DNA of 64,000 nt from DASPFV01 sp035620975 (GTDB taxonomy: Bacteria; Acidobacteriota; Vicinamibacteria; Vicinamibacterales; 2-12-FULL-66-21), in contig DASPFV010000245.1 in the NCBI GenBank assembly GCA_035620975.1, positions 1 to 64,000 on the forward strand, read 5' to 3'. Each line of letters opens with the position of its first letter. Positions within the stretch are counted from its first letter, which is position 1. The position numbers were made by a program, and so were the translations under genes. The notes under the pieces are model-generated. The model made no database searches, was not told the origin of the DNA, and was given only the letters and a program-made list of their open reading frames with translations. This document shows, in pieces, positions 19,528 through 28,183 of the stretch.

Positions 19528-21198
19528 ATGTCCCACATGGACCAGGGCACGGCGCACAAACCCGTCATCCTTGTCGTCGATGACGGTTCTCACGGTTCTC
19601 TGCTCGTCTCCGAGCTCAAGGCACGCTACGAGAAGGACTATTCGGTTCTGGTCGAACACTCGGGGATCCTGCTTCGGGACCGTTTGCATGCGCTCGCCAG
19701 AACAGGGGAGCCCATCGCCCTGGTACTCGGCGGATTCGACGAGGTCGAACACCTCGTGTTGGCGCACGAGCTTCACCCCCAGGCCAGGCGGGGACTGCTC
19801 CTCGACTGGGGCGAGAACCGGTCGATGCGCGAACAGGTCATGCGCGTTCTCTCCACCGGGGAGGTCGACTATTTCGTGATCCGCCCCACGGCGGAGCCCG
19901 ACGAGCGGTTCCACCGCGCCATCAGCCAGTTTCTCGATGAATGGTGGCGTTGTCAGGGAACCCGCTTCGAACCGATTCAGATCATTGCCGGCGCCCACTC
20001 AGTCCGTGCGCACGAAATCGCCGACGTGCTCAGCCGCCACGACTTTCCCTACGCCCTCTACGGGAACGAGTCTCAGTCGGGCCGCGCCCTCCTGGAGAGG
20101 GCGGGAGTGGTCGCTTCCCCGGAGGCGGTTGTCGTCCTGGTGAAGGGACGCCCTCTCATCGATCCCAGGAACGTGGACATCGCACAGGCCGTGGGCGCTC
20201 GCACCCGGGCGGAACCGGGCGTCCATGACGTGACGATCGTCGGCGGGGGGCCCGCGGGTCTGGCGGTGGCCGTTTCAGCAGCCTCGGAGGGCCTCCGAAC
20301 CGCGCTGGTGGAACGGATCGCGCTCGGCGGTCAGGCCGGGACCAGTTCGATGATCCGAAACTACCTCGGGTTTCCCCGCGGCTTGAGCGGCGCGGAGCTG
20401 GCGGCCCGAGCGCTGGATCAAGCGATCCTCTTTGGAACCGAAATGGTCTACGCAAGCGAGGCGATCTCTCTGGCCAAACGGGGCAACGAGCGAGTCGTCG
20501 GGCTCATGGGGGGCGTGGAGCTCAGATCCAGAGTCGTCGTGATAGCCACCGGAGTGTCCTACCGCATGCTGGATGTTTCCGGTCTTGCAGCGTGGAACGG
20601 GATGGGGGTTTTTTATGGAGCGTCCGCCGCCGAGGCTCCGTCACTCGTCAACGAGCAAGTCCACGTCGTTGGCGGCGGCAATTCCGCGGGGCAAGCCGCC
20701 CTGTACCTGAGCCGGTTCGCGGCTCATGTCACGATCCTGGTTCGGTCGGAATCCCTGTCCGAGAGCATGTCCGACTACCTGATTCGCGAGATCCGGGCTT
20801 CCAGGAAGATCGACGTCGAGTACGGAGTGGAGATCGTCGAGGGAGGTGGGAGAACACGACTCGAATGGATTGCGCTCAGGAATCGAGCTTCGGGGGGAAT
20901 CGCCAGGGTCAAGACCGCTGCCGTCTTCGTGCTCATCGGCGCGCAGCCCTTCACGGATTGGTTGCCCGCTGAAATCGAGCGGGACGAATGGGGATACGTC
21001 AAAACCGGGACTGGAAGGTCGCGTCAGGGATCCGCCGAGATCGATCCCCTGCAATTCGAAACCACCATGCCGGGAGTATTCGCCGTCGGAGATGTACGCC
21101 ACGGGTCGGTGAAACGCGTCGCATCGGCCGTCGGTGACGGCACCATCTGCGTACGCCTCATTCACGAATATCTCGCCACGCTGCCGGCGGGGAGCTGA
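19528..21198 (+). CDS. Receiver-like / thioredoxin-reductase-like flavoprotein fusion without redox cysteines
   Basis: This is a 556-residue protein. Residues about 10-130 look like a response-regulator receiver (PVILVVDDGSHG), but where the phospho-accepting Asp is expected the sequence reads ALVLGGFDE. Residues about 150-225 resemble a glutaredoxin/thioredoxin-like half (GRALLERAGVVASPEAVVVL). From 232 it is a two-dinucleotide-domain flavoprotein with VGGGPAG at 238-244, a second nucleotide site VVGGGNSAGQAA and the FAD-closing GVFAVGDVRHG. In thioredoxin reductase a CxxC follows the FAD part; here that place reads YGASAAE (363-369), so no disulfide chemistry is expected. Similar fused proteins are known in bacteria. 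Met1 or Met4 may start it. Confidence 0.85.
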   Translation: MSHMDQGTAHKPVILVVDDGSHGSLLVSELKARYEKDYSVLVEHSGILLRDRLHALARTGEPIALVLGGFDEVEHLVLAHELHPQARRGLLLDWGENRSMREQVMRVLSTGEVDYFVIRPTAEPDERFHRAISQFLDEWWRCQGTRFEPIQIIAGAHSVRAHEIADVLSRHDFPYALYGNESQSGRALLERAGVVASPEAVVVLVKGRPLIDPRNVDIAQAVGARTRAEPGVHDVTIVGGGPAGLAVAVSAASEGLRTALVERIALGGQAGTSSMIRNYLGFPRGLSGAELAARALDQAILFGTEMVYASEAISLAKRGNERVVGLMGGVELRSRVVVIATGVSYRMLDVSGLAAWNGMGVFYGASAAEAPSLVNEQVHVVGGGNSAGQAALYLSRFAAHVTILVRSESLSESMSDYLIREIRASRKIDVEYGVEIVEGGGRTRLEWIALRNRASGGIARVKTAAVFVLIGAQPFTDWLPAEIERDEWGYVKTGTGRSRQGSAEIDPLQFETTMPGVFAVGDVRHGSVKRVASAVGDGTICVRLIHEYLATLPAGS

Positions 21199-21243
21199 GC
21201 CCGAATCCGAAGAGTCAAGCTGAGCCCGAATCCGAAGAGTCAA
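21194..21243. repeat. 25-bp perfect tandem duplication
   Basis: Two adjacent copies of a 25-bp unit beginning GCTGAGCCCGAATCCGAAGA occupy 21194-21218 and 21219-21243. The first copy includes the stop codon of the flavoprotein gene. The identity of the copies points to a recent slippage or duplication. Confidence 0.9.
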
Positions 21244-21255
21244 AAGGTCGTTGAC

Positions 21256-21565
21256 GTGATTCCGAGCGGCGCGGATCTCCCGTGCTGGTTCTCCGCCAGG
21301 GCGGACGGCTTTCCGCCGCGTCCTGTCACGCTCACGTGCTTCGCCTGTCCGACGGCCGTACCGACCGCCTTCCTCTCGGTCTCGACCGCGACGAACCCTA
21401 TCCGGATACGAGACACCCCGCATTGCGTGGGCCGGGCCCGACGCGTTCGTCTATGCCAGGCCGGCCGGCGACGGTCTCGGGTTCGTCCTGCGCCGCGGGC
21501 ACGCCGACATCGTGCTGAACGGCGGTTGGCCCACCGATCTCCTCGGCCCCCTTCGCGAGCCTTGA
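21256..21565 (+). pseudogene. Possible frameshifted gene remnant
   Basis: One frame reads VLRLSDGRTDRLPLGLDRDE at about 21340-21400. After a +/-1 shift near 21405, another frame reads TPRIAWAGPDAFVYARPAGD and continues GLGFVLRRGHADIVLNGG to TGA 21563-21565. Both pieces look like real protein, while neither frame alone does. This suggests the 3' end of a decayed gene. I do not recognise the family. Confidence 0.35.
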
Positions 21566-21654
21566 TGCCTGATGCGGTCCCCTTGGTGCAGCCCCGGGAT
21601 GGGCCCGCGCGTGCGAGGTAGCATAGCGGCTGTGAGCGGCTCGCCGCGGGTGTC

Positions 21655-22182
21655 ATGAACAGCGGGATGTTCTTCCAGGGTTGGGAGGTCCTCGTCCGGA
21701 CCCTGCTGGTGGGCGTGCTCGCCTATGCGGGGCTCGTCCTGTTCGTCCGGGTCTCCGGCAAACGCACGTTGTCGAAGATGAACGCCTTCGATCTGATCGT
21801 CACCGTCGCGCTCGGATCGACCCTGGCGACGATCCTGCTCTCGCCGGATGTCGCGCTCGCCGAGGGTCTGCTCGCGCTCGCGCTGCTCATCCTGCTCCAG
21901 TACGTTGTCGCCTGGTCGGCCGTGCGCGCGGGCTGGTTCCGGGGGGCCGTGAAGAGCGAACCCACGCTGCTCTTTCACGAGGGACGCTTCCTCGATACGG
22001 CGCTCCGCCGCGAGCGGGTGACGCGCGCCGAAGTGCTGGCGGCGGCGCGGAATCAGGGCGTGGCCGATCTCGGCGAGGTCGTCGCCGTCGTGCTCGAGAC
22101 CGACGGGTCCTTCAGCGTGCTGAACCGAGGTGCAGAGGGAAAAGGCACCTCGACGCTGCGTGCCGTGCGGCGGCTCGAGTAA
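21655..22182 (+). CDS. YetF/DUF421 family membrane protein
   Basis: This 175-residue protein has hydrophobic helices over the first ~100 residues and a soluble C-terminal domain. The family signature is clear: VRVSGKRTLSKMNAFDLIVT then VALGSTLATILLS, and in the soluble part SEPTLLFHEGRFLDTALRRE with VTRAEVLAAARNQGV. Members are small inner-membrane proteins with a C-terminal domain of unknown role, in some species linked to spore or stress functions. No strong Shine-Dalgarno is visible before ATG 21655. It is followed by the second PD40 kinase after 90 nt. Confidence 0.88.
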   Translation: MNSGMFFQGWEVLVRTLLVGVLAYAGLVLFVRVSGKRTLSKMNAFDLIVTVALGSTLATILLSPDVALAEGLLALALLILLQYVVAWSAVRAGWFRGAVKSEPTLLFHEGRFLDTALRRERVTRAEVLAAARNQGVADLGEVVAVVLETDGSFSVLNRGAEGKGTSTLRAVRRLE

Positions 22183-22242
22183 CCACCTGGAGTGGGCAGG
22201 TGCTGTTCGGCCGCCACTACTCCGGTTGGGGCGACTGAACGG

Positions 22243-22248
22243 TATAAT
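22243..22248 (+). promoter_or_regulatory. Candidate -10 element for the PD40 kinase
   Basis: A perfect TATAAT lies 24 nt before ATG 22273, implying a short leader of roughly 18 nt. A -35 match is not evident at standard spacing. Confidence 0.5.
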
Positions 22249-22272
22249 CCAGTCGCCAATCGTCTTCCATCC

Positions 22273-24924
22273 ATGACCCCAACGCTGGCTGCCGGCTCTC
22301 GACTCGGCCCCTATGAGATCCGTGCGCCGATCGGTGCCGGTGGCATGGGTGAGGTGTATCGCGCGCACGACGCCAAGCTCGATCGCGATGTCGCGATCAA
22401 GATTCTCCCCCCGGCGCTCGCCGCCGATCCGGACGCGCTGGTGCGCTTCGAGCGTGAGGCCAGGGCGGTGGCCGGGCTGTCGCACCCGCATATCCTCGCC
22501 ATCCACGATTTCGGCCGCGAGTCCGCCACCGTCTACGCGGTGATGGAGTTGCTCGAAGGCCAGACGCTGCGCGAACGTCTCCGGGACGGCGCCTTGCCGG
22601 TCCGCAAGGCGATCGACATGGCGCTGCAGATCGCGCAGGGTCTGGCCGCCGCGCACGAGAAGGGCATCGTTCACCGTGATTTGAAGCCCGAGAACGTGTT
22701 CGTTTCCACCACCGGTCGCGTCAAGATCCTGGACTTCGGCCTGGCGAAGGCCATTCAGGTCAAACCGGACGCGGGCGAAACCGTCGCGGCCACCCCGGAG
22801 GCCTCCACGCCCGGCATGGTGGTCGGGACCGTCGGCTACATGTCGCCGGAACAGGTAACCGGAGGCCCGGTCGACCACCGCACCGATATCTTCGCATTCG
22901 GCGCGCTCGTGTACGAGATGCTGACCGGCCGCCCGGCCTTCGTTCGTGCCAGCAGCGCCGAGACGATTGCGGCGATTTTGCGGGAAGACGTCGCCGAGGT
23001 GACCGCGGACGCCGGCGTGCCGCAGGCGCTCGAGCGAATCCTGCGCCGATGTCTCGAGAAAAGGCCCGCCGAACGGTTCTACTCCGCGCACGACGTCGGC
23101 ATCGCCCTCGAAGCCTTTCTCGAGCGATCGTCGTCGGCGTCGGCGTCCGTGGCGCTCGCGCCAGAGCGGACGCGCACGCGGCCAGGCGTCGTCATCATCG
23201 CCTCCGCCATTGCCGCGGGCGTCATCACGCTCGCCGCGGTCGGGTGGTTCGGACGAGGGCCGGGCGACGGCACCATCGATCGCCGCGTCCGCAAGTTCCA
23301 CGTGCCGGCGCAGCGGCTCGTGCTCAGCCGCGAGACCCGTCCAATCATCTCGCCCGACGGCGAGAAGATCGCCTTCGTGGCCGGCGACAGCCTCTGGATC
23401 CAGGAGCTGAATCAGCTGGACGCGCGTCAGCTCGCTCAGACCTGGCGTCCGCGCCATCTGTTCTGGTCTCCCGACAGCGCGTTCGTGGGGTTCGTGGCGG
23501 AGAACAAGCTGTGGAAGGTGCCCGTCAACGGCGGCGGCCAGCCGATCGCGCTCGCTGAGGTGCCGCGTACCGGCGGCGGCGCGAGCGGTGCCTGGCGCGC
23601 GGACGGGAAGATTGTCTTTTCGCCCAGTGTCGGCAGCAGCGGCTTGCTCGAGCTGTCGCAGGACGGCGGTGAGACCCGACCGGTCGCCGCGCTGCAGACC
23701 GGGGACGTCGACTTTCACGAACCGGCCCTGCTGCCGGACGACAACGGGCAGCTCCTCGTGATTCATCGCACTGAAGGCCCCGACACGATCGCGGTGATTC
23801 GCGACGGGATGCGTAAAGACATCCTGCGCCTGGCTGGCGAATACCTGGTCTTTCCGCAGTACTCGTCAACCGGCCACATTGTGTTTGGCCGGGCGGGGAA
23901 GGCCCAGGGAATCTGGGCGGTGCCGTTCGATCCGGCAACACTCGCGACCGCGGGCGAACCGTTTCTGGTGGCGGCGGGGGCGTTCTTCCCGAGCCTGTCA
24001 CGCGACGGGACGCTCACGTTCATCCGGCGGATCTGGAGCGAACCGCGCCAGCTCGTGATCGTCAACCGTGCGGGTGCAGTCGAACGAGCGATCGGCGAAC
24101 CGCAGCCGGGACTCGGCGGCCCGGTGATCGCCCCGGACGGCCGGCGCGTTGCGGTGGTCGCCGGCGCCGCGGCAGGGCGGGACGTCTGGATCCAGGACCT
24201 GCAGATCGCCGGTCGCCGGCGGCTGACGTTTCTCGAGAGCGACGTCATGCTCTCGGCCTGGACGGCCAATAATCGCGTGGTCTTCACGTACTCCGTTCGC
24301 GGGCGGCTTCGGCCGGTCATGAGCGCGCAGCCAGCCGACGGACGCGGTGCGCAGGAGGACCTGGGCGACGGGTGCTGTGGGTCCTTCTCGAACGACGGAA
24401 CGCTGGTCTACACGCACAGCAACGACACCAGGGAATCCGACATGGACCTCTTCTATCGCGGCCCCGGCGACGCCGCGCCGAAAGTGCTCCTCGACCGCCC
24501 CGGCTCACAGGAGAGTCCGACAGTATCGCCCGACGGAGCATACGTGGCCTATCAGTCGAACGAGTCCGGGCGGTACGAAGTCTACGTCCGGCCGTTTCCG
24601 GCTGGCGCCGGCCAGTGGCAGGTGTCACTGGACGGCGGGACCGACGCGCGCTGGAGCGCCCGTGGCGACAAGCTGTGGTTCCGTGCGTACGGCAACATCC
24701 TGATGGAAGTGGACGTCAAGTCCGCCGGTGGCGCGTTCGCGTTCGGCGAACCCCGCGAAGTGTTCAAAGGTGATCCGATCGCGGTTGACTTGACCCTGGG
24801 ATTTGCGGTGCTTGCCAACGGCGAGCGCTTCATTGCTGCTCGCCGCGTCGCGGATCCAGACGGCTCGATGCCGAGCATCACGGTCGTGCAGAACTGGTTT
24901 GCCGAGTTCGCGGACAGACGGTAG
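22273..24924 (+). CDS. Membrane Ser/Thr protein kinase with PD40 beta-propeller
   Basis: This 883-residue protein has the same plan as the kinase at 581-3226. The kinase domain has GAGGMGEVYRAHD, Lys43 in RDVAIKI, HRDLKPEN at 134-141, DFG at 154-156 and SPEQ in the activation segment. A single hydrophobic helix lies at about 304-325. The rest is a PD40 propeller with blades such as ETRPIISPDGEKIAFVAGD and ESPTVSPDGAYVAYQSNESG. All catalytic residues are present. The frame extends upstream to 22192, but ATG 22273 sits 14 residues before the conserved LGPYEI motif and 24 nt after a TATAAT. It probably couples periplasmic signals to phosphorylation; ligand unknown. Confidence 0.92.
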   Translation: MTPTLAAGSRLGPYEIRAPIGAGGMGEVYRAHDAKLDRDVAIKILPPALAADPDALVRFEREARAVAGLSHPHILAIHDFGRESATVYAVMELLEGQTLRERLRDGALPVRKAIDMALQIAQGLAAAHEKGIVHRDLKPENVFVSTTGRVKILDFGLAKAIQVKPDAGETVAATPEASTPGMVVGTVGYMSPEQVTGGPVDHRTDIFAFGALVYEMLTGRPAFVRASSAETIAAILREDVAEVTADAGVPQALERILRRCLEKRPAERFYSAHDVGIALEAFLERSSSASASVALAPERTRTRPGVVIIASAIAAGVITLAAVGWFGRGPGDGTIDRRVRKFHVPAQRLVLSRETRPIISPDGEKIAFVAGDSLWIQELNQLDARQLAQTWRPRHLFWSPDSAFVGFVAENKLWKVPVNGGGQPIALAEVPRTGGGASGAWRADGKIVFSPSVGSSGLLELSQDGGETRPVAALQTGDVDFHEPALLPDDNGQLLVIHRTEGPDTIAVIRDGMRKDILRLAGEYLVFPQYSSTGHIVFGRAGKAQGIWAVPFDPATLATAGEPFLVAAGAFFPSLSRDGTLTFIRRIWSEPRQLVIVNRAGAVERAIGEPQPGLGGPVIAPDGRRVAVVAGAAAGRDVWIQDLQIAGRRRLTFLESDVMLSAWTANNRVVFTYSVRGRLRPVMSAQPADGRGAQEDLGDGCCGSFSNDGTLVYTHSNDTRESDMDLFYRGPGDAAPKVLLDRPGSQESPTVSPDGAYVAYQSNESGRYEVYVRPFPAGAGQWQVSLDGGTDARWSARGDKLWFRAYGNILMEVDVKSAGGAFAFGEPREVFKGDPIAVDLTLGFAVLANGERFIAARRVADPDGSMPSITVVQNWFAEFADRR

Positions 24925-24969
24925 CGCTCGAGTCAGACCGTCGCCACGAAACGCGACGTCCTATCCTTC

Positions 24970-27228
24970 ATGAGGAACCATGCGCTCGCTTTACTGGTTG
25001 CGGCCGGCCTGAGCCAGGCGCCCGCACCGTCCCAATCACCGCTGCCCCGGACGGAGTCGAGTCTTTCCACGAATCCCGCCGTCGTACGCGACTGGGTACA
25101 TCGCCTGCTGGCCGACGATCCGAAGGTCCGCGCAACCGCCGAAGCGGCCCTGGTCCAGGGGGCGCGGCGTTCGCTCCCCCTCCTGAGCCGATTCCTCGAC
25201 CCTGAGCATGAAGACCTGCATGGTGTGACTGTTGAAATCATCCGGCGGATCGGTCCTCCTGCCATTCCGCTGCTGCTGGACCTGCTGCGGCACGAGTGGG
25301 ACTCCATCCGGCGCAGCGCCGTCGATGTCTTGATCGACCTGACGCCCCATACAGAATCGATCCAACCAGCGTTGAGGCGGGCGCTGAGAGACGAGGATGC
25401 GATGGTCGCGGCCGATGCCGCGCGCGCCCTCGGCGCTCTGGGCGGGAAGGCCAGCCCTTCGGCACCCGCTCTCGTCGAGACTCTTTCGCACCAGAATCCA
25501 TACGTCCGCATCTACGCGGCCGAGGCCCTGGCGTCCATCGGTCCGGGCGCGGCCAGGGCGACGCACGCCCTGACCGAAGCCCTGGGCGATCCCGTTCCCG
25601 GCGTTCGATGGGCGGCGTGTGAGGCCCTCGCGAGCATCGGCCCGGCAGCGCAGTCGGCAGTGCCGCAGTTGATTGAAGCTCTGGAGGATGAATACCTCTA
25701 TGTGCGTATCTTCGCGGCCGGAGCGCTGGGAAGCATCGGACCGAAGGCACAGTCGGCCCGTGAGGCGCTGAAGGCGGCAGCAAACGATCCCGCATTGCGT
25801 GACGAAGCTCAGTGGGCGTTGAGTCGAATCGCTGGAGTCGAATCTGGCCAACCTGTCGCGTCACACCTTGTGCCCGCACCTTCGGTCGCGCCCTCACTCC
25901 AGACATCAGTGGTCCAAACGGGCAATCCTCCGGTTGACTGGGATACGACCACCGGCCGGAACATCGTCTGGAGTGTCGAGTTGGGGAGCGAGACGTTTGG
26001 TCGCCCGGTGGTCGCTGGCGACACGGTCTACGTGGGCACCGACAACGCCAGGCACATGAACCCCGCCTACGAGGAAGAGGCCGGCGTGCTCGTGGCATTC
26101 CACGCGACAGATGGCAGGTTCCTCTGGCAGGACGTGGCCCCGAGAGTAGAGCGAGGCCTGCGGGAGTTTCTGTTGCCGTCGACGACGAGCGCGCCGTATG
26201 TGGAAGGGGAGCGGTTGTACTACGTCACTGCCGAGTGCCAGCTCCGTTGCCTCGACGCACAGGGTTTCCGGGATGGGGAGAACGACGGTCCGTACCGGGA
26301 TGAGGCCTTCCAGGACAACGCCGCGGCCGACATCGTCTGGGAGCTGGACATGTGTGGCCGACTCGGTGTGTTTCCGCATGAAGCCACCAACAGCGAAGTG
26401 TTGCCCGTAGGCGATCTGCTCATGGTCTCCACCTCCAACGGGCAGAACGAAGGCCACACGCGCGTTGCATCGCCGCGCGCTGCGAGCCTGATCGCGGTGG
26501 ACAAGCGTTCCGGCGATGTCGTCTGGCGCGCCATCGGCCCGGGCGAGCGGGTGCTGCACGGCCAGTGGTCCAGCCCCGTGGCGGCCGACGTCAATGGGCG
26601 GATACAGGTGCTCTTCGGCGGAGGCGATGGCTGGCTGCGCTCGTACGACCCGGCGTCGGGTCACGAAGTCTGGCGATTCGACGGCAATCCGAAAGACGCC
26701 CGCTGGCTTCCGCGCCCGGGAGTCTTTTCGCGCGGCTCCATCATTGCTTCACCGGTCTTCGCCGAGGGCCGCGTCTTCGTCGCGATGGGGCAGAGTCCCG
26801 GGCACGGCGACGGACCGTCATTGGTTCACGCGATCAGTCCCAACGGTCAGGGAGACGTCACCGGGAGCAGGCTCCTCTGGAGTTCCCGCGAGGTCGGTCG
26901 CGTGGTGGGAACGCCCATGGCGAAGGACGGTCTCCTGTACGTCGGGGACCTGGGCGGAACGATTCACTGCCTGGACGCGGCAACCGGCGCCCATGTCTGG
27001 AAGCACGAGACGAACGACGCCATCTGGGGAAGTCTCCTGCTGGCCGGCGACCGGCTTTACGTCGGCAACGTCGACGGCAGCATGACCGTCCTTCGTGCCG
27101 GACGGCGAAAGCAGTTGCTGGCGCAGATCGAGATGGATGCGCCGCTCTATTCGCCTCCGGCGCTGATCGGCGATGCGCTCTATCTGGCCACCGCGAACCG
27201 GTTGTACCTCATTGCGGCAAAGCCTTGA
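24970..27228 (+). CDS. Secreted HEAT-repeat protein fused to a PQQ-type beta-propeller
   Basis: This 752-residue protein has a signal-like N-terminus (MRNHALALLVAAGLSQAPAP). Residues about 40-290 form HEAT/PBS-lyase-type helical repeats, seen as recurring VRIYAAEALASIGPGA, VRWAACEALASIGPAA and VRIFAAGALGSIGPKA. A Pro/Ser-rich linker leads to a PQQ/PQQ-like propeller from about 320 to the end with blades such as GTIHCLDAATGAHVWKHE and GWLRSYDPASGHEVWRFD. No cytochrome motif is present. The propeller could be a non-enzymatic scaffold like BamB or a quinoprotein; residues do not decide. It follows the second kinase by 45 nt and may be co-transcribed. Confidence 0.85.
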   Translation: MRNHALALLVAAGLSQAPAPSQSPLPRTESSLSTNPAVVRDWVHRLLADDPKVRATAEAALVQGARRSLPLLSRFLDPEHEDLHGVTVEIIRRIGPPAIPLLLDLLRHEWDSIRRSAVDVLIDLTPHTESIQPALRRALRDEDAMVAADAARALGALGGKASPSAPALVETLSHQNPYVRIYAAEALASIGPGAARATHALTEALGDPVPGVRWAACEALASIGPAAQSAVPQLIEALEDEYLYVRIFAAGALGSIGPKAQSAREALKAAANDPALRDEAQWALSRIAGVESGQPVASHLVPAPSVAPSLQTSVVQTGNPPVDWDTTTGRNIVWSVELGSETFGRPVVAGDTVYVGTDNARHMNPAYEEEAGVLVAFHATDGRFLWQDVAPRVERGLREFLLPSTTSAPYVEGERLYYVTAECQLRCLDAQGFRDGENDGPYRDEAFQDNAAADIVWELDMCGRLGVFPHEATNSEVLPVGDLLMVSTSNGQNEGHTRVASPRAASLIAVDKRSGDVVWRAIGPGERVLHGQWSSPVAADVNGRIQVLFGGGDGWLRSYDPASGHEVWRFDGNPKDARWLPRPGVFSRGSIIASPVFAEGRVFVAMGQSPGHGDGPSLVHAISPNGQGDVTGSRLLWSSREVGRVVGTPMAKDGLLYVGDLGGTIHCLDAATGAHVWKHETNDAIWGSLLLAGDRLYVGNVDGSMTVLRAGRRKQLLAQIEMDAPLYSPPALIGDALYLATANRLYLIAAKP

Positions 27229-27628
27229 ATCGGTTCTGCTGACGGCACGCGGTCGAGCCTGGCGAGGCCGAAATCGACGATCCTCACGAGCCTCATCGCG
27301 CAGCAGGAACACGTTTCAGATCGCAGGCACCCCAGCGGTCGTGCGCCGCGGAGGAGCCGCGCGCGATCGAGGAGTGCGACCTGGGGCATGCAGAATTGAG
27401 AGAGCCCCTCGTCCACAGCGTCAGCGTGTGAGGCTGGACACCTGCCAGCTTTTCGTGACAGCGTCGGGATTCCACCAAGTGACAGCTGCACGTCAACCTG
27501 GCCGAACGACTTCAAGCTGACTCCCGTCGACGACCCCCGGCCGCGCGTTGCAGAACCTCCGTTGGTTGTGTAGCCTGAGCTGGCGCCGCCGACACTCGTC
27601 TGAATCGCTCAGGAACTGGACCCGACCC
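27229..27628. other. 400-nt gap holding a decayed kinase remnant
   Basis: Apart from the remnant at 27252-27375 (minus strand) I see no intact gene. The sequence just before the LemA start shows a weak purine-rich site but no strong promoter. Confidence 0.5.
27252..27375 (-). pseudogene. Frameshifted remnant of a Ser/Thr kinase catalytic core
   Basis: Reading the minus strand, one frame gives SSAAHDRWGACDLK, a second gives NVFLLRDEA and a third gives VRIVDFGLARLDR. In order these match kinase subdomains VIb-VII, which normally read like AAHDRGVVHRDLKPENVFLL and then VKIVDFGLA. The HRD arginine is lost (now CDLK), and two frameshifts or small deletions separate the pieces. No kinase sequence is visible beyond this core. 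It is not a copy of either intact kinase in the window at the visible residues. Confidence 0.6.
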
Positions 27629-28183
27629 ATGACCACCATCGTCGTACTCCTCGTTCTTGCCGCAATCGCCGTGGCCGTCATCGGCATCTACAACAGTCTC
27701 GTGAAGCTGAACGTCCGGACCGACAACGCCTGGGCCGACATCGACGTGCAGCTCAAGCGGCGGCACGACCTGATCCCGAACGTGGTGGAGACGGTCAAGG
27801 GCTACGCCGCGCACGAGCGCGGCACGCTCGACGCGGTGATCAGCGCGCGCAACCGCGCCGTGTCGGTCCAGGGCAGCGGCCCGGCCGAGCGCGGCCAGGC
27901 GGAGGGAGCGTTGACGGCCGCGCTGCGCGGCCTGTTCGCGCTCGCCGAGGCGTATCCGCAGCTGCGCGCGTCGGAGAACTTCTCGCAGCTCCAGGCGACG
28001 CTGGCGAGCGTCGAAGAGGCGATTCAGAACGCTCGGCGCTATTACAACGCCGTTGTCCGCGATCTGAACACGCGCGTCCAGCAGGTCCCGTCGAACATCG
28101 TCGCCGGCGTGTTCGGCTTCCGGAACCGCGAGTTCTTCGAGATTCCGGACGCCGAGCGGGAGACGCCACGGGTGAAGTTTTGA
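27629..28183 (+). CDS. lemA: LemA family protein
   Basis: This 184-residue protein has an N-terminal membrane helix (MTTIVVLLVLAAIAVAVIGI) and the LemA helical-bundle domain. Conserved segments include NAWADIDVQLKRRHDLIPN, VVETVKGYAAHE, ARNRAV, YPQLRASENFSQLQ, NARRYYNAVVRDLN and a C-terminal part with GFRNREFFE. LemA proteins have an exposed helical domain of uncertain role and commonly pair with DUF2207 or TPM-domain proteins. The frame is open to 27548, but ATG 27629 directly precedes the membrane helix. It overlaps the DUF2207 gene by 4 nt. Confidence 0.93.
   Translation: MTTIVVLLVLAAIAVAVIGIYNSLVKLNVRTDNAWADIDVQLKRRHDLIPNVVETVKGYAAHERGTLDAVISARNRAVSVQGSGPAERGQAEGALTAALRGLFALAEAYPQLRASENFSQLQATLASVEEAIQNARRYYNAVVRDLNTRVQQVPSNIVAGVFGFRNREFFEIPDAERETPRVKF

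Noticed and set aside
21194..21243. 25-bp direct repeat as a target-site duplication of a mobile element
   Set aside because: The copies touch each other, so there is no room for an element, and no transposase or terminal inverted repeats lie nearby.
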